Source: Rhizobium sp. BK376 (GTDB taxonomy: Bacteria > Pseudomonadota > Alphaproteobacteria > Rhizobiales > Rhizobiaceae). Taken from it: 64,000 nt of DNA. Both the position numbers and the translations under genes were made by a program. Under the pieces are notes generated by a model. It ran no database searches and had not been told where the DNA came from. It worked only from the letters and a program-made list of their open reading frames with translations. Positions 53,808 through 63,390 of this stretch are shown here, piece after piece (the stretch's first letter is position 1; each line of letters begins with the position of its first letter). The stretch is from positions 62,001 through 126,000 of the forward strand of contig NZ_SLZG01000001.1 of NCBI RefSeq assembly GCF_004341625.1. Direction: 5' to 3'.

Positions 53808-54258
53808 GTTACGGGCACTAGATCTTGGTGGCTCACGCTCTTACGGCGACACATTAACATTTTCTAATAAATCTATGGCCACGCGGTGATTCCAGATGGC
53901 GACGTGATCGATGCTATCGCGCAAACATTCGAATCGGATGTCGTCCTATGCGGTCACCGTCTTACCGACAAGTAATACCGGCAGATTTGCCATGCATCTC
54001 GCCTTTGCAGCCGGAAGCGAACAGAATATCCAATTAGATCATGGAGCTATACGCAAATTCGAGCGAATCGCTGGAAGCGGTGGCACGTTGGCGGTCTCTA
54101 TGTCCGCGACCTTTTGGCAACACTAAGAATCTTGTCACCTGCACGCTACCTCCAGGTTGCTCGGCGTGAGTATTCAGCTACCTGATGTGGTAAGTTTTTC
54201 GCTCAAAGGCTTGAATCTCAGGGGTTCTCGGTGTTTCCCCCATTTTCCACAGCCGGAG

Positions 54259-54274
54259 CCACCATATGTTGTGG
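54259..54274. promoter_or_regulatory. NrdR box upstream of nrdJ
   Basis: CCACCATATGTTGTGG, a near-palindrome with one mismatch that fits 12 of 16 positions of the NrdR consensus ACACWATATATWGTGT. NrdR represses ribonucleotide reductase genes. It lies 26 bases before the -35 element at 54300. Only one box is visible, whereas NrdR usually binds two. Confidence 0.5.
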
Positions 54275-54299
54275 TTAACAATCCGACAAAAACCAGCCC

Positions 54300-54329
54300 T
54301 TGACGGAATCAGGTGTTTCAAACTTAATA
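54300..54329 (+). promoter_or_regulatory. Sigma-70-like promoter of nrdJ
   Basis: TTGACG (54300-54305), an 18-base spacer, TTAATA (54324-54329). Confidence 0.45.
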
Positions 54330-54682
54330 GCAAAACGTTGCGGCGGCGACCGGACCAGTGTTGAACACGAGGCCGGTTCTCACTCGAAATCGAATTTGGA
54401 AATCAGAGCGATAGACCGGAAACGGCGGCGCTCCGGGGGGATTTCTGTCGGCTTCGATCGCTTTCCAAAAACGGCATTTGGGGACTGGCGGAAAGAAGCT
54501 GTTAATACTATATTTAGTGTTTGCAGCCACCATCACCACAAGATACAGGGACACCATCTTCGGATGACACTTCCTGTCGAAGCGGATTGAACACTGGCTG
54601 CGCGCTGATACCGCGACGCTGGACGGGGAAACTTGCGCCTTGGTCACGGGGACGGGGCGCACCAAACAGAGGTAAAGAGACC

Positions 54683-57600
54683 ATGCGGATAGAACGTCGT
54701 TTCACCAAGGCCGGCCAAGGCGCTTATGCGGACATAGAATTCCGCAAGGCGACGAGCGAGATCAAGAACCCTGATGGGTCGATCGTCTTCCGCCTCGAGA
54801 ACATCGATGTTCCCGCGCAGTTCTCCCAGGTTGCTGCCGACATTCTGGCGCAGAAGTATTTCCGCAAGGCCGGCGTACCGACCAAGCTGAGACGAGTCGA
54901 GGAAAACGATGTTCCTTCCTTCCTGTGGCGCTCGGTTCCCGATGAAGCCGCGATGAAGGGCATGCCGAAGGAAGAGCAGACCGGTTCCGAAACCGATGCT
55001 CGCCAAGTCTTCGACCGCCTCGCCGGCACCTGGACCTACTGGGGCTGGAAGGGTGGCTATTTCTCGTCCGAAGAAGATGCGAGCGCCTTCAAGGACGAGC
55101 TTGCCTATATGCTCGCCACCCAGCGCGTTGCCCCGAATTCCCCGCAGTGGTTCAACACCGGCATGCATTGGGCCTACGGCATCGATGGCCCCGGCCAGGG
55201 CCACTTCTATGTCGACCCCTTCACCGGCAAGATCACCAAGTCGAAGTCGGCCTACGAGCATCCGCAGCCGCATGCCTGCTTCATCCAGTCGGTCGAGGAC
55301 GATCTCGTCAATGAAGGCGGCATCATGGACCTCTGGGTCCGCGAAGCCCGCCTCTTCAAATACGGCTCCGGCACCGGCTCCAACTTCTCCATGCTGCGCG
55401 GCGAAGGCGAGAAGCTTTCGGGCGGCGGCCGTTCTTCCGGCCTGATGAGCTTTCTGAAGATCGGCGACCGCGCTGCCGGCGCCATCAAGTCGGGCGGCAC
55501 GACCCGCCGCGCGGCCAAGATGGTCGTCGTCGATATTGACCATCCTGACATCGAGGAATACATCAACTGGAAGGTCAAGGAAGAGCAGAAGGTCGCTGCC
55601 CTCGTCACCGGCTCCAAGGTCGTCTCCAAGCACCTGAAGTCGATCATGAAGGCTGCCGTCAATTGCGAGGGTGATGGCGAAGATTGCTTCGACCCGAACA
55701 AGAACCCTGCCCTGAAGCGCGAAATCCGCGCCGCCAAGAAGGATCAGGTTCCGGAAAACTACATCCAGCGCGTCATCCAGTTCGCCCGTCAGGGCTACAA
55801 GGACATGCAGTTCAAGACCTACGACACGGACTGGGATTCGGAAGCCTATCTCACTGTTTCGGGCCAGAACTCCAACAACTCCGTTTCGATCAAGGACGAC
55901 TTCCTGCGCGCCGTCGAGAACGACCTCGACTGGCAGCTGACCGCCCGCAAGGACGGCCGCGTCATGAAGACGCTCAAGGCTCGCGACCTCTGGGAGCAGA
56001 TCTCCTACGCCGCATGGGCATCGGCAGACCCGGGCCTGCACTTCAACACCACGATGAACGACTGGCACACGTCACCGGCCGGCGGCCCGATCCGCGGCTC
56101 TAACCCGTGCTCGGAATATATGTTCCTCGACGACACCGCCTGCAATCTCGCTTCGCTGAACCTGCTTCAGTTCAAGGACAAGGCGACGAAGCGCATCAAC
56201 ATTGCCGATTACGAACATGCCGTCCGCCTCTGGACCGTCGTGCTCGAAATCTCGGTGATGATGGCGCAGTTCCCGTCGAAGCGCATCGCCGAACTCTCCT
56301 ACGAATACCGCACGCTCGGCCTCGGCTACGCCAATATCGGCGGTCTCCTGATGTCGTCGGGCATTCCCTATGACAGCGCCGAAGGCCGCGCCATTGCCGG
56401 CTCGCTGACGGCGATCATGACCGGCATATGCTATGCAACGTCGGCGGAAATGGCGTCCGAGCTCGGCCCCTTCCCGAGCTTTGCCCCGAACCGCGAAAGC
56501 ATGCTGCGCGTCATGCGCAACCATCGCCGCGCCGCCTATGGCGAGACCTCGGGCTATGAAGCCCTGTCGGTCAACCCGGTCGCACTGATCCATTCGGAAA
56601 ACCCGGACCAGGATCTGGCCGCCCATGCCAAGAGCGCCTGGGACAAGGCAATCGAGCTCGGCGAAAAGCATGGCTACCGCAACGCGCAGGTCTCGGTCAT
56701 CGCACCGACTGGCACGATCGGCCTCGTCATGGATTGCGACACGACCGGCATCGAGCCCGACTTCGCGCTTGTCAAATTCAAGAAGCTCGCCGGCGGCGGC
56801 TACTTCAAGATCATCAACCGCGCCGTTCCGGAAGCGCTGCGCACGCTCGGCTATTCGGAAAGCCAGATCGCCGAGATCGAAGCCTATGCAGTCGGCCACG
56901 GCAACCTGAACCAGGCACCGGCCGTCAACCCCGGCTCGCTGCGCGCAAAGGGCTTTACCGACGAGAAGGTCGAAGCCGTCAACGGCGCGCTGAAGCAGGC
57001 CTTCGATATCAAGTTCGTCTTCAACCAGTGGACGCTCGGCGCCGATTTCCTGAAGGGCACGCTTGGTGTCACCGACGAACAGCTCGGCGACATGAGCTTT
57101 AACCTGCTCGACCACATGGGCTTCTCCAAGAAGGAGATCGAGGCTGCAAACATCCATGTCTGCGGTGCGATGACGCTGGAAGGCGCCCCCTTCCTGAAGA
57201 ACGAGCACCTCGCCGTCTTCGATTGCGCCAACCCCTGCGGCAAGATCGGCAAGCGTTATCTCTCGGTCGAAAGCCACATCCGCATGATGGCGGCTGCTCA
57301 GCCCTTCATCTCGGGTGCGATCTCCAAGACGATCAACATGCCGAGCGAAGCCACGGTCGAGGATTGCAAGAGCGCCTACATGCTCTCCTGGAAGCTCGGC
57401 CTGAAGGCAAACGCGCTCTATCGTGATGGCTCCAAGCTGTCGCAGCCGCTGAATTCCTCGTTGATCGAAGACGAGGACGACGAGGATGCGCTGGAAGAAC
57501 TGCTGGCACAGCCGGCAGCGGCCCAGGCCGTTACCGTCACGGAGAAGATCATCGAGCGGGTGATCGAGAAGGTCGTGCGTAGCCAGGAAAAGCTGCCCGG

Positions 57601-58477
57601 TCGCCGCAAGGGTTACACCCAGAAGGCCAAGATCGGCGGACACACCATCTTCCTGCGCACCGGCGAATATGACGACGGCCGCCTCGGCGAAATCTTCCTC
57701 GACATGAACAAGGAAGGTTCCGCACTTCGCGCCTTCATCAACAACTTCGCGATCTCCGTCTCGCTCGGCCTGCAGTATGGCGTGCCGCTCGAGGAATATG
57801 TCGACGCCTTCACCTTCACCAAGTTCGAGCCGGCAGGCATCGTGACAGGGAACGACGCGATCAAGAACGCGACGTCGATCCTCGACTACGTCTTCCGCGA
57901 ACTGGCGATTTCCTACCTCGGCCGTCACGATCTCGCCCATGTCGATACGTCTGATTTCAACAACACGGCCCTTGGCCGTGGCGTATCGGAAGGCAAGGCT
58001 GATGTCGTCTCCAAGGGCCTGACCCGCGGATACAAGCCGACGCTGGTGTCCGGCACTGGCGGCGAGCGCCAGGCCTCCGAGGTCAAGGGTTCGGCCTCGG
58101 CCACCCCTGCCCGCGCTGCGTCAGGCGCAACGGTCACCGCAATCTTGGGCAACACCGTGCGCAAGCTGGAAACCGTGGCCGTTGCCTCCACATCGGAAGT
58201 CGTCGCCTTCAAGCGCGACTACGAGGAGCGCGCCAAGGAACTGGCCGAAGAGATCGCGGAAGAAGTCGTCAGCGAAGGCCTCTTCTCGGACGCTGCCGCG
58301 GAAGAGGCTGCAACGGCCAAGTCGGACGCCAAGAAGCTGGAATCCGAACGCCGCGCGCGCTCGATCATGCAGGGCTATACCGGCAACATGTGCACCGAAT
58401 GCCAGAACTTCACGATGGTCCGCAATGGAACCTGCGAGAAGTGCGACACTTGCGGCGCGACGAGCGGCTGCAGCTAA
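54683..58477 (+). CDS. nrdJ: Vitamin B12-dependent ribonucleotide reductase
   Basis: Class II ribonucleotide reductase of 1264 residues, reducing nucleotides to deoxynucleotides with adenosylcobalamin. Radical-site and active-site regions include [20 protein letters not shown] (first cysteine), [20 protein letters not shown] near residue 474 and [20 protein letters not shown]. The C-terminal tail is a zinc-finger-like cysteine cluster ([25 protein letters not shown]) that reduces the active site. A stretch rich in Glu/Asp ([19 protein letters not shown]) separates the domains. Rhizobia rely on this enzyme for aerobic DNA synthesis. [20 protein letters not shown] at 54683 is the start. Its last 97 bases are duplicated downstream. 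Confidence 0.96.
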   Translation: MRIERRFTKAGQGAYADIEFRKATSEIKNPDGSIVFRLENIDVPAQFSQVAADILAQKYFRKAGVPTKLRRVEENDVPSFLWRSVPDEAAMKGMPKEEQTGSETDARQVFDRLAGTWTYWGWKGGYFSSEEDASAFKDELAYMLATQRVAPNSPQWFNTGMHWAYGIDGPGQGHFYVDPFTGKITKSKSAYEHPQPHACFIQSVEDDLVNEGGIMDLWVREARLFKYGSGTGSNFSMLRGEGEKLSGGGRSSGLMSFLKIGDRAAGAIKSGGTTRRAAKMVVVDIDHPDIEEYINWKVKEEQKVAALVTGSKVVSKHLKSIMKAAVNCEGDGEDCFDPNKNPALKREIRAAKKDQVPENYIQRVIQFARQGYKDMQFKTYDTDWDSEAYLTVSGQNSNNSVSIKDDFLRAVENDLDWQLTARKDGRVMKTLKARDLWEQISYAAWASADPGLHFNTTMNDWHTSPAGGPIRGSNPCSEYMFLDDTACNLASLNLLQFKDKATKRINIADYEHAVRLWTVVLEISVMMAQFPSKRIAELSYEYRTLGLGYANIGGLLMSSGIPYDSAEGRAIAGSLTAIMTGICYATSAEMASELGPFPSFAPNRESMLRVMRNHRRAAYGETSGYEALSVNPVALIHSENPDQDLAAHAKSAWDKAIELGEKHGYRNAQVSVIAPTGTIGLVMDCDTTGIEPDFALVKFKKLAGGGYFKIINRAVPEALRTLGYSESQIAEIEAYAVGHGNLNQAPAVNPGSLRAKGFTDEKVEAVNGALKQAFDIKFVFNQWTLGADFLKGTLGVTDEQLGDMSFNLLDHMGFSKKEIEAANIHVCGAMTLEGAPFLKNEHLAVFDCANPCGKIGKRYLSVESHIRMMAAAQPFISGAISKTINMPSEATVEDCKSAYMLSWKLGLKANALYRDGSKLSQPLNSSLIEDEDDEDALEELLAQPAAAQAVTVTEKIIERVIEKVVRSQEKLPGRRKGYTQKAKIGGHTIFLRTGEYDDGRLGEIFLDMNKEGSALRAFINNFAISVSLGLQYGVPLEEYVDAFTFTKFEPAGIVTGNDAIKNATSILDYVFRELAISYLGRHDLAHVDTSDFNNTALGRGVSEGKADVVSKGLTRGYKPTLVSGTGGERQASEVKGSASATPARAASGATVTAILGNTVRKLETVAVASTSEVVAFKRDYEERAKELAEEIAEEVVSEGLFSDAAAEEAATAKSDAKKLESERRARSIMQGYTGNMCTECQNFTMVRNGTCEKCDTCGATSGCS

Positions 58478-58501
58478 GTAGATCCATTGAAAATCGAAAT
58501 G

Positions 58502-58536
58502 AAAGGGCACCTTTATGGTGCCCTTTTTCTTTTTTG
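58502..58536 (+). terminator. Terminator of nrdJ
   Basis: Stem AAAGGGCACC/GGTGCCCTTT followed by TTCTTTTTT. Confidence 0.9.
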
Positions 58537-58647
58537 ACTTAATAAAAATCCCAAATACAACCGAATACAACTATTAAGTTGCATCATAATATTATTGCAA
58601 TTGTGGCGATCTTATTCTATCCTGAACACGTTTTGCGGGGTGATTTA

Positions 58648-58833
58648 ATGTTCCTAAGTTGCAAAGATGCCAATGGCGATAAATGGGAAATATATCTAGA
58701 AAGAGATGGATGGCGATGGTCCAGAAAAGCCTCCAACGGACGGCTGGTGGGAGCGTCACCCCAAGCCTATGCTGATCGATACAGCTGTATCGAGAATGCA
58801 CGGCGAAACGGAATGCAGGCAGTTCCAACATAG
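58648..58833 (+). CDS. DUF1508 (YegP-like) small protein in an AT-rich insert
   Basis: 61-residue protein with the YegP/DUF1508 pattern of an aromatic-rich beta hairpin: KWEIYLERDGWRWSRKASNG followed by LVGASPQAYADRYSCIENAR. The family is small, widespread and of uncertain function. The start MFLSCKDANGD at 58648 follows GGGGTGA. The surrounding 300 bases are clearly more AT-rich than nearby genes, and the segment lies between two copies of the nrdJ tail, so recent acquisition is likely. Confidence 0.65.
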   Translation: MFLSCKDANGDKWEIYLERDGWRWSRKASNGRLVGASPQAYADRYSCIENARRNGMQAVPT

Positions 58834-58889
58834 TATTATTATGTTCTTAGCTGATAACTAATAGCATATTTGGTAATCACGGTGAAATA

Positions 58890-59112
58890 CTAGATCGTGA
58901 CTTCCCGCCCCAACACAAACGCTACCACCTTCTCGGATGACGTCCCGCATGACTCCAGCGCGTTCCGTCCGTCGTCCAGCCCATAGGGGTTGAAGCTGAC
59001 GATATCGCTGCCCGAGAGACCCTGGGCGGAGAGCCAGATGCGCTTGCGGTCCGGCGACCGCTTGACGGTCGCGCCCCAGCGGTGACCGTTGAAATTGCCT
59101 TCGGAATACTCT
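58890..59112 (-). pseudogene. 5'-truncated copy of the small gene at 59931
   Basis: The last ~70 codons of a gene almost identical in kind to the intact copy at 59931-60266 (YSEGNFNGHRWGATVKRSPD here, YSEGDFNGRRWGATIKRSPD there, then SGSDIVSF and SSEKVVAFVLG). Nucleotide similarity stops at about 59108, exactly where the duplicated nrdJ tail begins, so the 5' part is lost and replaced by nrdJ sequence. The open frame continues through that sequence antisense, which is meaningless. Confidence 0.8.
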
Positions 59113-59266
59113 GGCAACATGTCCACAGAATGCCAGAACTTCACGATGGTCCAAAATGGAACCTGCGGGAAGTGCGACACTTGCGGTGCGACGAGTGGGT
59201 GCAGCTGAGTAGATCCATCGAAAAATCATCTGAACGAAAGGGCGCCTCAACGGTGCCCTTTCTTTT
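59113..59266 (+). pseudogene. Duplicated 3' end of nrdJ with its terminator
   Basis: A copy of the last 97 bases of nrdJ plus the following terminator (original 58382-58536). About 9 of 97 coding bases differ by my count. Coding potential is that of the zinc-finger tail with the first cysteine changed to Ser (TGC to TCC) and the stop TGA in place of TAA. The terminator hairpin AAAGGGCGCC/GGTGCCCTTT is kept. It has no start codon and is not a gene. Confidence 0.85.
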
Positions 59267-59378
59267 TGGGCGGAGGCAGTGCGTTCAAAAATCGATTGCG
59301 CCCGAAAAGCTATCAAGTTACCTTCACAACCGATTGCATAACGCAATCAGTCTAGCGATGCTTTGGGAGGCAGCTGAT

Positions 59379-59909
59379 ATGGCGAAATTCGTTTTCGAAC
59401 TGAATCAATCACTCGATGGCTATGTCGATCATCAGCTCCTGCCGGGCGATCCCGCGCTCTTTTTGCACTTCACGGAGCGGATGCGTGGCATGGCCGGCCT
59501 CGTTTATGGTCGCCGCATGTATGAGGACATGCGTTATTGGGATGAGGATCGGCCTGAATGGGGCGCGAAGGAACAAGCCTATGCGACCGCGTGGCGCGCC
59601 CAGCCGAAATGGGTCGTCTCGCGTTCCCTGACATCGGTCGGCCCGAACGCCACCCTTGTCAAAGAAGAGATCGAGGCAACGATGCGTGCGCTCAAGGCCC
59701 GGGTCGACGGAGAAATTGGGATCGCCGGGCCGGAGTTGGCGGCGAGCCTGACCGAGCTTGGTCTCATTGACGAATATCAGCCCTACATCCATCCCGCAGT
59801 GCTCGGTCGCGGCAAACCATATTTCGCTGCTGCCCGGCCGCTGCTGCGCTTGATCGCCAGTGAGAGGATTGGCGAGAACGTCATAAGGCTGACCTACGTT
59901 CCGGCGTGA
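59379..59909 (+). CDS. Dihydrofolate reductase-family protein (RibD C-terminal type)
   Basis: Protein of 176 residues with the DHFR/RibD fold. MAKFVFELNQSLDGYVDHQL is the family start with the SLDGY motif, followed by GLVYGRRMYEDMRYWDEDRP and the C-terminal IGIAGPELAASLTELGLIDE, YIHPAVLGRGKPYF. It should bind NADPH and reduce an unknown pterin- or pyrimidine-like substrate; it is not FolA. RBS GGGAGG precedes the ATG at 59379. It sits between the nrdJ tail copy and the intact small gene. Confidence 0.85.
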   Translation: MAKFVFELNQSLDGYVDHQLLPGDPALFLHFTERMRGMAGLVYGRRMYEDMRYWDEDRPEWGAKEQAYATAWRAQPKWVVSRSLTSVGPNATLVKEEIEATMRALKARVDGEIGIAGPELAASLTELGLIDEYQPYIHPAVLGRGKPYFAAARPLLRLIASERIGENVIRLTYVPA

Positions 59910-59930
59910 TCGCTGGATGGCCGACAAACC

Positions 59931-60266
59931 CTACGTCGCGATTTGCCATCCCAACACAAACGCCACCACCTTCTCAGATGACATCTCGCATGGCTTCAGC
60001 GCGTGCCGCCCGTCTTCCAGCCCATAGAGGTTGAAGCTGACGATATCGCTGCCCGAGAAATCCTCGGCGAAGAGCCAGATGCGCTTTAGATCAGGTGATC
60101 GCTTGATGGTCGCACCCCAGCGGCGGCCGTTGAAATCGCCTTCGGAATAGCCCGTGGGGATGGCAGCGAGCGCCTTCAGGAAGGCTTCCTCGTCATGGGC
60201 GATCAAAGCGGTCGTATCCTCGGACTTTGTCATGCGAGGCTGCCCCATCGGCCGGTTGGTTGTCAT
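59931..60266 (-). CDS. Small hypothetical protein, intact paralogue
   Basis: Protein of 111 residues (or 100 from ATG at 60233, MTKSEDTTALIAHDEEAF). After an acidic N-terminal helix come YSEGDFNGRRWGATIKRSPD, KRIWLFAEDFSGSDIVSFNL and SSEKVVAFVLGWQIAT, likely a small alpha/beta fold. A truncated second copy lies at 58890. I recognise no domain; such proteins occur as hypothetical genes in rhizobia. Neither start has a good ribosome binding site. It converges with the DHFR-family gene. Confidence 0.75.
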   Translation of the reverse strand: MTTNRPMGQPRMTKSEDTTALIAHDEEAFLKALAAIPTGYSEGDFNGRRWGATIKRSPDLKRIWLFAEDFSGSDIVSFNLYGLEDGRHALKPCEMSSEKVVAFVLGWQIAT

Positions 60267-60365
60267 AGTGGAGGGAGATACCGGTAGTACCCTCGCCGGG
60301 AGCCGGGTGGCTGGGTACCGCCAGTCTCATTCGTTGGAGCCACGACAATGTCGAAACAACTTCGG

Positions 60366-60647
60366 CTAGTTGACCGTTTCCAAACGCGCTGTCCGCGTCC
60401 TGTAGGCGTGCATCAGCATGATCCCCTGCTCGAGCAGAAGCTCGGCTGCCCTGAGATCGCGCTGTGAAAGATCGTTGGCGCAGCCGCGGATGGTACATGC
60501 GATCGCCATTGAATTGGCCGCGAACCGCGCATCTCCGCCTTCCTCGGCCTCTCCGGCGACCGTTTCCAGGGACTCGGCGACGACCATCATCATGTTGGCC
60601 CGTTCGTTCAGGCTCATTTCCGTCAGGGTCTTGGACATTCCGTGCAT
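60366..60647 (-). CDS. 93-residue helical protein of unknown function
   Basis: Protein beginning MHGMSKTLTEMSLNERANMM and predicted to be almost all helical (VVAESLETVAGEAEEGGDAR, DLRAAELLLEQGIMLMHAYR). AAGGAG precedes the ATG at 60647, which decides the start over the longer frame. Repeated Met/Glu/Ala heptads suggest a coiled coil. No family recognised; no operon partner. Confidence 0.65.
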   Translation of the reverse strand: MHGMSKTLTEMSLNERANMMMVVAESLETVAGEAEEGGDARFAANSMAIACTIRGCANDLSQRDLRAAELLLEQGIMLMHAYRTRTARLETVN

Positions 60648-60988
60648 AGCATCTCCTTCGCGCGCAAATCTGTCAGCAGCGAAAAGGCTGCACAAGCGCG
60701 GTCATAATGGGTGGAAGAGGTTGGAATATGTCAGAGCACTAATGTGGAAGCATATAACCAGTCTCGCAACCGGCTTTGCATGCAATTGCAGCAGGTCTGC
60801 ACCGATCGTCTTGCAAGGCTTCGACGGCGATTGCCAGGACCACCTCCGTTCCCTGAAGTCAGCGAATATCCGCACCCCCTGCCTTTCCGGCAGCACAAGG
60901 CGCCCCAAATTAACAACAGGGACGCGCCGCCGCGATGACGGTATTCGCGATGCGAAGTTCGCGCTCTCAACCAGGAGGGGACACGTTT
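60648..60988. other. Intergenic region upstream of the PLP-enzyme gene
   Basis: About 340 bases between divergent genes. I looked for a SAM-type riboswitch before the trans-sulfuration-family gene and saw none. No RNA, repeat or terminator is evident. Confidence 0.4.
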
Positions 60989-62272
60989 ATGACCGCGCCG
61001 CATCCATCGAAAACCCATCTCGGCACTCACGCCCTTCATCCCGAGACGCAGATGCTGAACTACGGATATGATCCCGAACTCTCCGAGGGTGCGGTCAAGC
61101 CGCCGGTCTTTCTGACGTCGACCTTCGTCTTCAAGTCGGCCGAGGACGGCCGCGACTTCTTCGACTATGTCTCCGGCCGCAAAGAGCCGCCCCAGGGCAA
61201 GGGCGCAGGCCTCGTCTATTCGCGCTTCAACCATCCAAACAGCGAGATCGTCGAGGACCGCCTGGCGGTCTACGAGCGTACGGAAAGCTGCGTCCTGTTC
61301 TCGTCAGGCATGTCGGCGATCGCGACGACGCTTCTGGCCTTTGTCAGGCCGGGGGATGCGGTGCTGCATTCGCAGCCGCTCTATGGCGGCACTGAAACGC
61401 TGCTGGCAAAGACCTTTCTTAATCTCGGCGTCTCTGCGGTTGGTTTTGCGGATGGCGTCAGCGAGACATCGGTGAAGGCGGCCGCGGAGGAAGCCATGGG
61501 CAAGGGCCGTGTCTCGGTCATCCTGGTCGAAACGCCGGCGAACCCGACCAACAGCCTCGTCGATGTCGCGATGATCCGCCGGATTGCGGACCTGATCGCA
61601 GAACGGCAGGGCCATATGCCCATCATCGCATGTGACAACACGCTGCTTGGGCCGGTGTTCCAACGGCCGATCGAGCATGGCGCCGATATCTCGCTCTACT
61701 CCTTGACGAAGTATGTCGGCGGCCACTCGGATCTGATCGCCGGGGCAGCCCTTGGCCGCAAGGCCGTCATGAAGCAGGTCAAGGCGCTCAGAGGCGCGAT
61801 CGGCACGCAGCTCGATCCGCATTCCTGCTGGATGCTTGGACGATCGCTGGAAACGCTGCAGATACGCATGGAACGCGCAAACAGCAATGCCAAGGCCGTG
61901 GCGGATTTCCTGCGCGCGCATCCCAAGGTCGAAAAGATCCATTACCTTTCTTACAGCGACCCGGAATCTCCGACGGGACGCACCTTTGCGGCCCAGTGCA
62001 GCGGCGCTGGCTCGACGTTCTCCTTCGACATCAGGGGTGGCCAGGCCGCCTCATTCAAGTTCCTCAATGCGCTCAAAATCTTCAAGCTCGCCGTCAGCCT
62101 GGGAGGAACGGAATCGCTCGCCTCCCATCCGGCGACAACGACGCATTCGGGCGTGCCGGTCGAGGTGAGAGAACGCATCGGAGTACTCGAATCGACGATC
62201 CGCCTATCGATCGGCATCGAGCATCCCGACGACCTGATTGCCGATCTGAAACTGTCATTGGACGAAGCATAG
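60989..62272 (+). CDS. Cystathionine gamma-synthase/methionine gamma-lyase family PLP enzyme
   Basis: PLP enzyme of 427 residues of the Cys/Met metabolism family. Motifs: the N-terminal [33 protein letters not shown], the sugar-phosphate-like loop [34 protein letters not shown] and the PLP-lysine region [18 protein letters not shown]. The C-terminus has [20 protein letters not shown]. It is a long rhizobial subgroup member; whether it acts as synthase, gamma-lyase or O-acylhomoserine sulfhydrylase cannot be read from sequence. Strong ribosome binding site AGGAGGGG. It stands alone. Confidence 0.88.
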   Translation: MTAPHPSKTHLGTHALHPETQMLNYGYDPELSEGAVKPPVFLTSTFVFKSAEDGRDFFDYVSGRKEPPQGKGAGLVYSRFNHPNSEIVEDRLAVYERTESCVLFSSGMSAIATTLLAFVRPGDAVLHSQPLYGGTETLLAKTFLNLGVSAVGFADGVSETSVKAAAEEAMGKGRVSVILVETPANPTNSLVDVAMIRRIADLIAERQGHMPIIACDNTLLGPVFQRPIEHGADISLYSLTKYVGGHSDLIAGAALGRKAVMKQVKALRGAIGTQLDPHSCWMLGRSLETLQIRMERANSNAKAVADFLRAHPKVEKIHYLSYSDPESPTGRTFAAQCSGAGSTFSFDIRGGQAASFKFLNALKIFKLAVSLGGTESLASHPATTTHSGVPVEVRERIGVLESTIRLSIGIEHPDDLIADLKLSLDEA

Positions 62273-62388
62273 AAACCGGTTGCACTGGCCGCTGAACGGC
62301 GGAACGGTGACCACTTGTATTACATTTTGCTAAGAACCACATGATGCTCCTGCTCACCTCCTAGGGCGAGCTCATCAGGAGCAAAGCT

Positions 62389-63348
62389 ATGGGATACATT
62401 GATAAGGAAATTCCGCGTCCCTCCGACGCGGTCTTGATAGACACCTATTCTCAGACGATCGCGGACGTGGTCGATCTGGTGGGACCGAGCGTCAGCCGCA
62501 TCGAGCGGATCGACGGTCGTCCGGGGCACGGATCAGGATTTGCGATCTCTCCGGACGGACTGATAATAACCAACAACCACGTCGTGGAAGACTCCAAGGC
62601 AGTTCGCATCCGCACCGCCAACGGCAGCGTCGGAGATGGCGTCGTCCTTGGCCGGGATCCGGACACCGACATCGCGCTCATCCGCGCGAACATGGATGTC
62701 CAAGCCTGGGCGCGTCTCGGGGATTCGAAGGGTCTGCGCCGCGGCCACATCGCTGTCGCCATCGGCAACCCGCTCGGCTTCGACTGGTCCGTCACGACGG
62801 GCGTCGTCTCTGCGTTGGGCCGATCCATGCGCGCATCGAACGGCCGGCTGATCGATGACGTGATCCAGACGGATGCCGCGCTTAACCCTGGCAATTCCGG
62901 TGGCCCCCTCGTCTCGTCGCGAGGCGAGGTCGTCGGTGTCAATACGGCCGTTATCATGGGTGCCCAGGGCATCGCATTTGCCGTGGCGTCGAACACGGCC
63001 AACTTCGTGGTGTCCGAAATCCTGCGGTTCGGCCAGGTCAGGCGTGCGTTCATCGGAATTGCCGGCGATACCGTCGCCCTGCCCCGTCGCGTCGCGCTGC
63101 TGGCCGGGGTCGTTCAGTCGGCGACAGTCCGGATCCGGCGCGTCGATCCCGGAAGCCCGGCGGCGAACGGCGGCTTGAAGGAAGGCGACTTTGTCATCGC
63201 CGTGGACAAGCTTCCGGTCGCAGGCGTGGACGACCTGATCCGGCATCTCGACGCGTCACGCATCGGCCGGATGGTCGCCCTTACCGTCTATGACGTCGAA
63301 GGCAATCTGGTCACCCGATACATCGAGCCGGTCTCAAGACCGGCCTGA
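62389..63348 (+). CDS. HtrA-like serine protease with PDZ domain, no signal peptide
   Basis: S1C-family serine protease of 319 residues. The catalytic triad is complete: H64 in TNNHVVEDS, D94 in PDTDIALIRA and S170 in LNPGNSGGPLV. A single PDZ domain follows (VRIRRVDPGSPAANGGLKEG, DFVIAVDKLPVAGVDDLIRH). HtrA proteins are normally periplasmic, but the N-terminus (MGYIDKEIPRPSDAVL) is polar and shows no signal peptide or anchor, so this one is probably cytoplasmic. RBS AGGAGCAAAGC supports the start at 62389. Confidence 0.88.
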   Translation: MGYIDKEIPRPSDAVLIDTYSQTIADVVDLVGPSVSRIERIDGRPGHGSGFAISPDGLIITNNHVVEDSKAVRIRTANGSVGDGVVLGRDPDTDIALIRANMDVQAWARLGDSKGLRRGHIAVAIGNPLGFDWSVTTGVVSALGRSMRASNGRLIDDVIQTDAALNPGNSGGPLVSSRGEVVGVNTAVIMGAQGIAFAVASNTANFVVSEILRFGQVRRAFIGIAGDTVALPRRVALLAGVVQSATVRIRRVDPGSPAANGGLKEGDFVIAVDKLPVAGVDDLIRHLDASRIGRMVALTVYDVEGNLVTRYIEPVSRPA

Positions 63349-63390
63349 TTAGGGTCTGCGCGTGCGCTCTCCCACCCAAATCTGACCGGG

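Larger units (their letters stand above)
53808..54682. other. Long regulatory region upstream of nrdJ
   Basis: About 870 bases without a convincing gene; short open frames here lack domains and ribosome binding sites. The part close to nrdJ contains an NrdR-like palindrome at 54259 and a sigma-70-like promoter at 54300, leaving a leader of about 345 bases. I looked for a cobalamin riboswitch and saw no full match. Confidence 0.5.

Noticed and set aside
53911..54126. 71-codon plus-strand frame in the nrdJ upstream region
   Set aside because: No ribosome binding site, no domain and no coherent composition.
54250..54275. AGCCGGAGCCACC looked like a B12 box of a cobalamin riboswitch
   Set aside because: Only partly matches the B12-box consensus and none of the other conserved riboswitch segments is present around it.
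58382..59266. Integrative element using the nrdJ 3' end as attachment site
   Set aside because: The repeat is present, but there is no integrase or mobility gene between the copies and the segment is under 1 kb; a duplication or allele-recombination scar explains it better.
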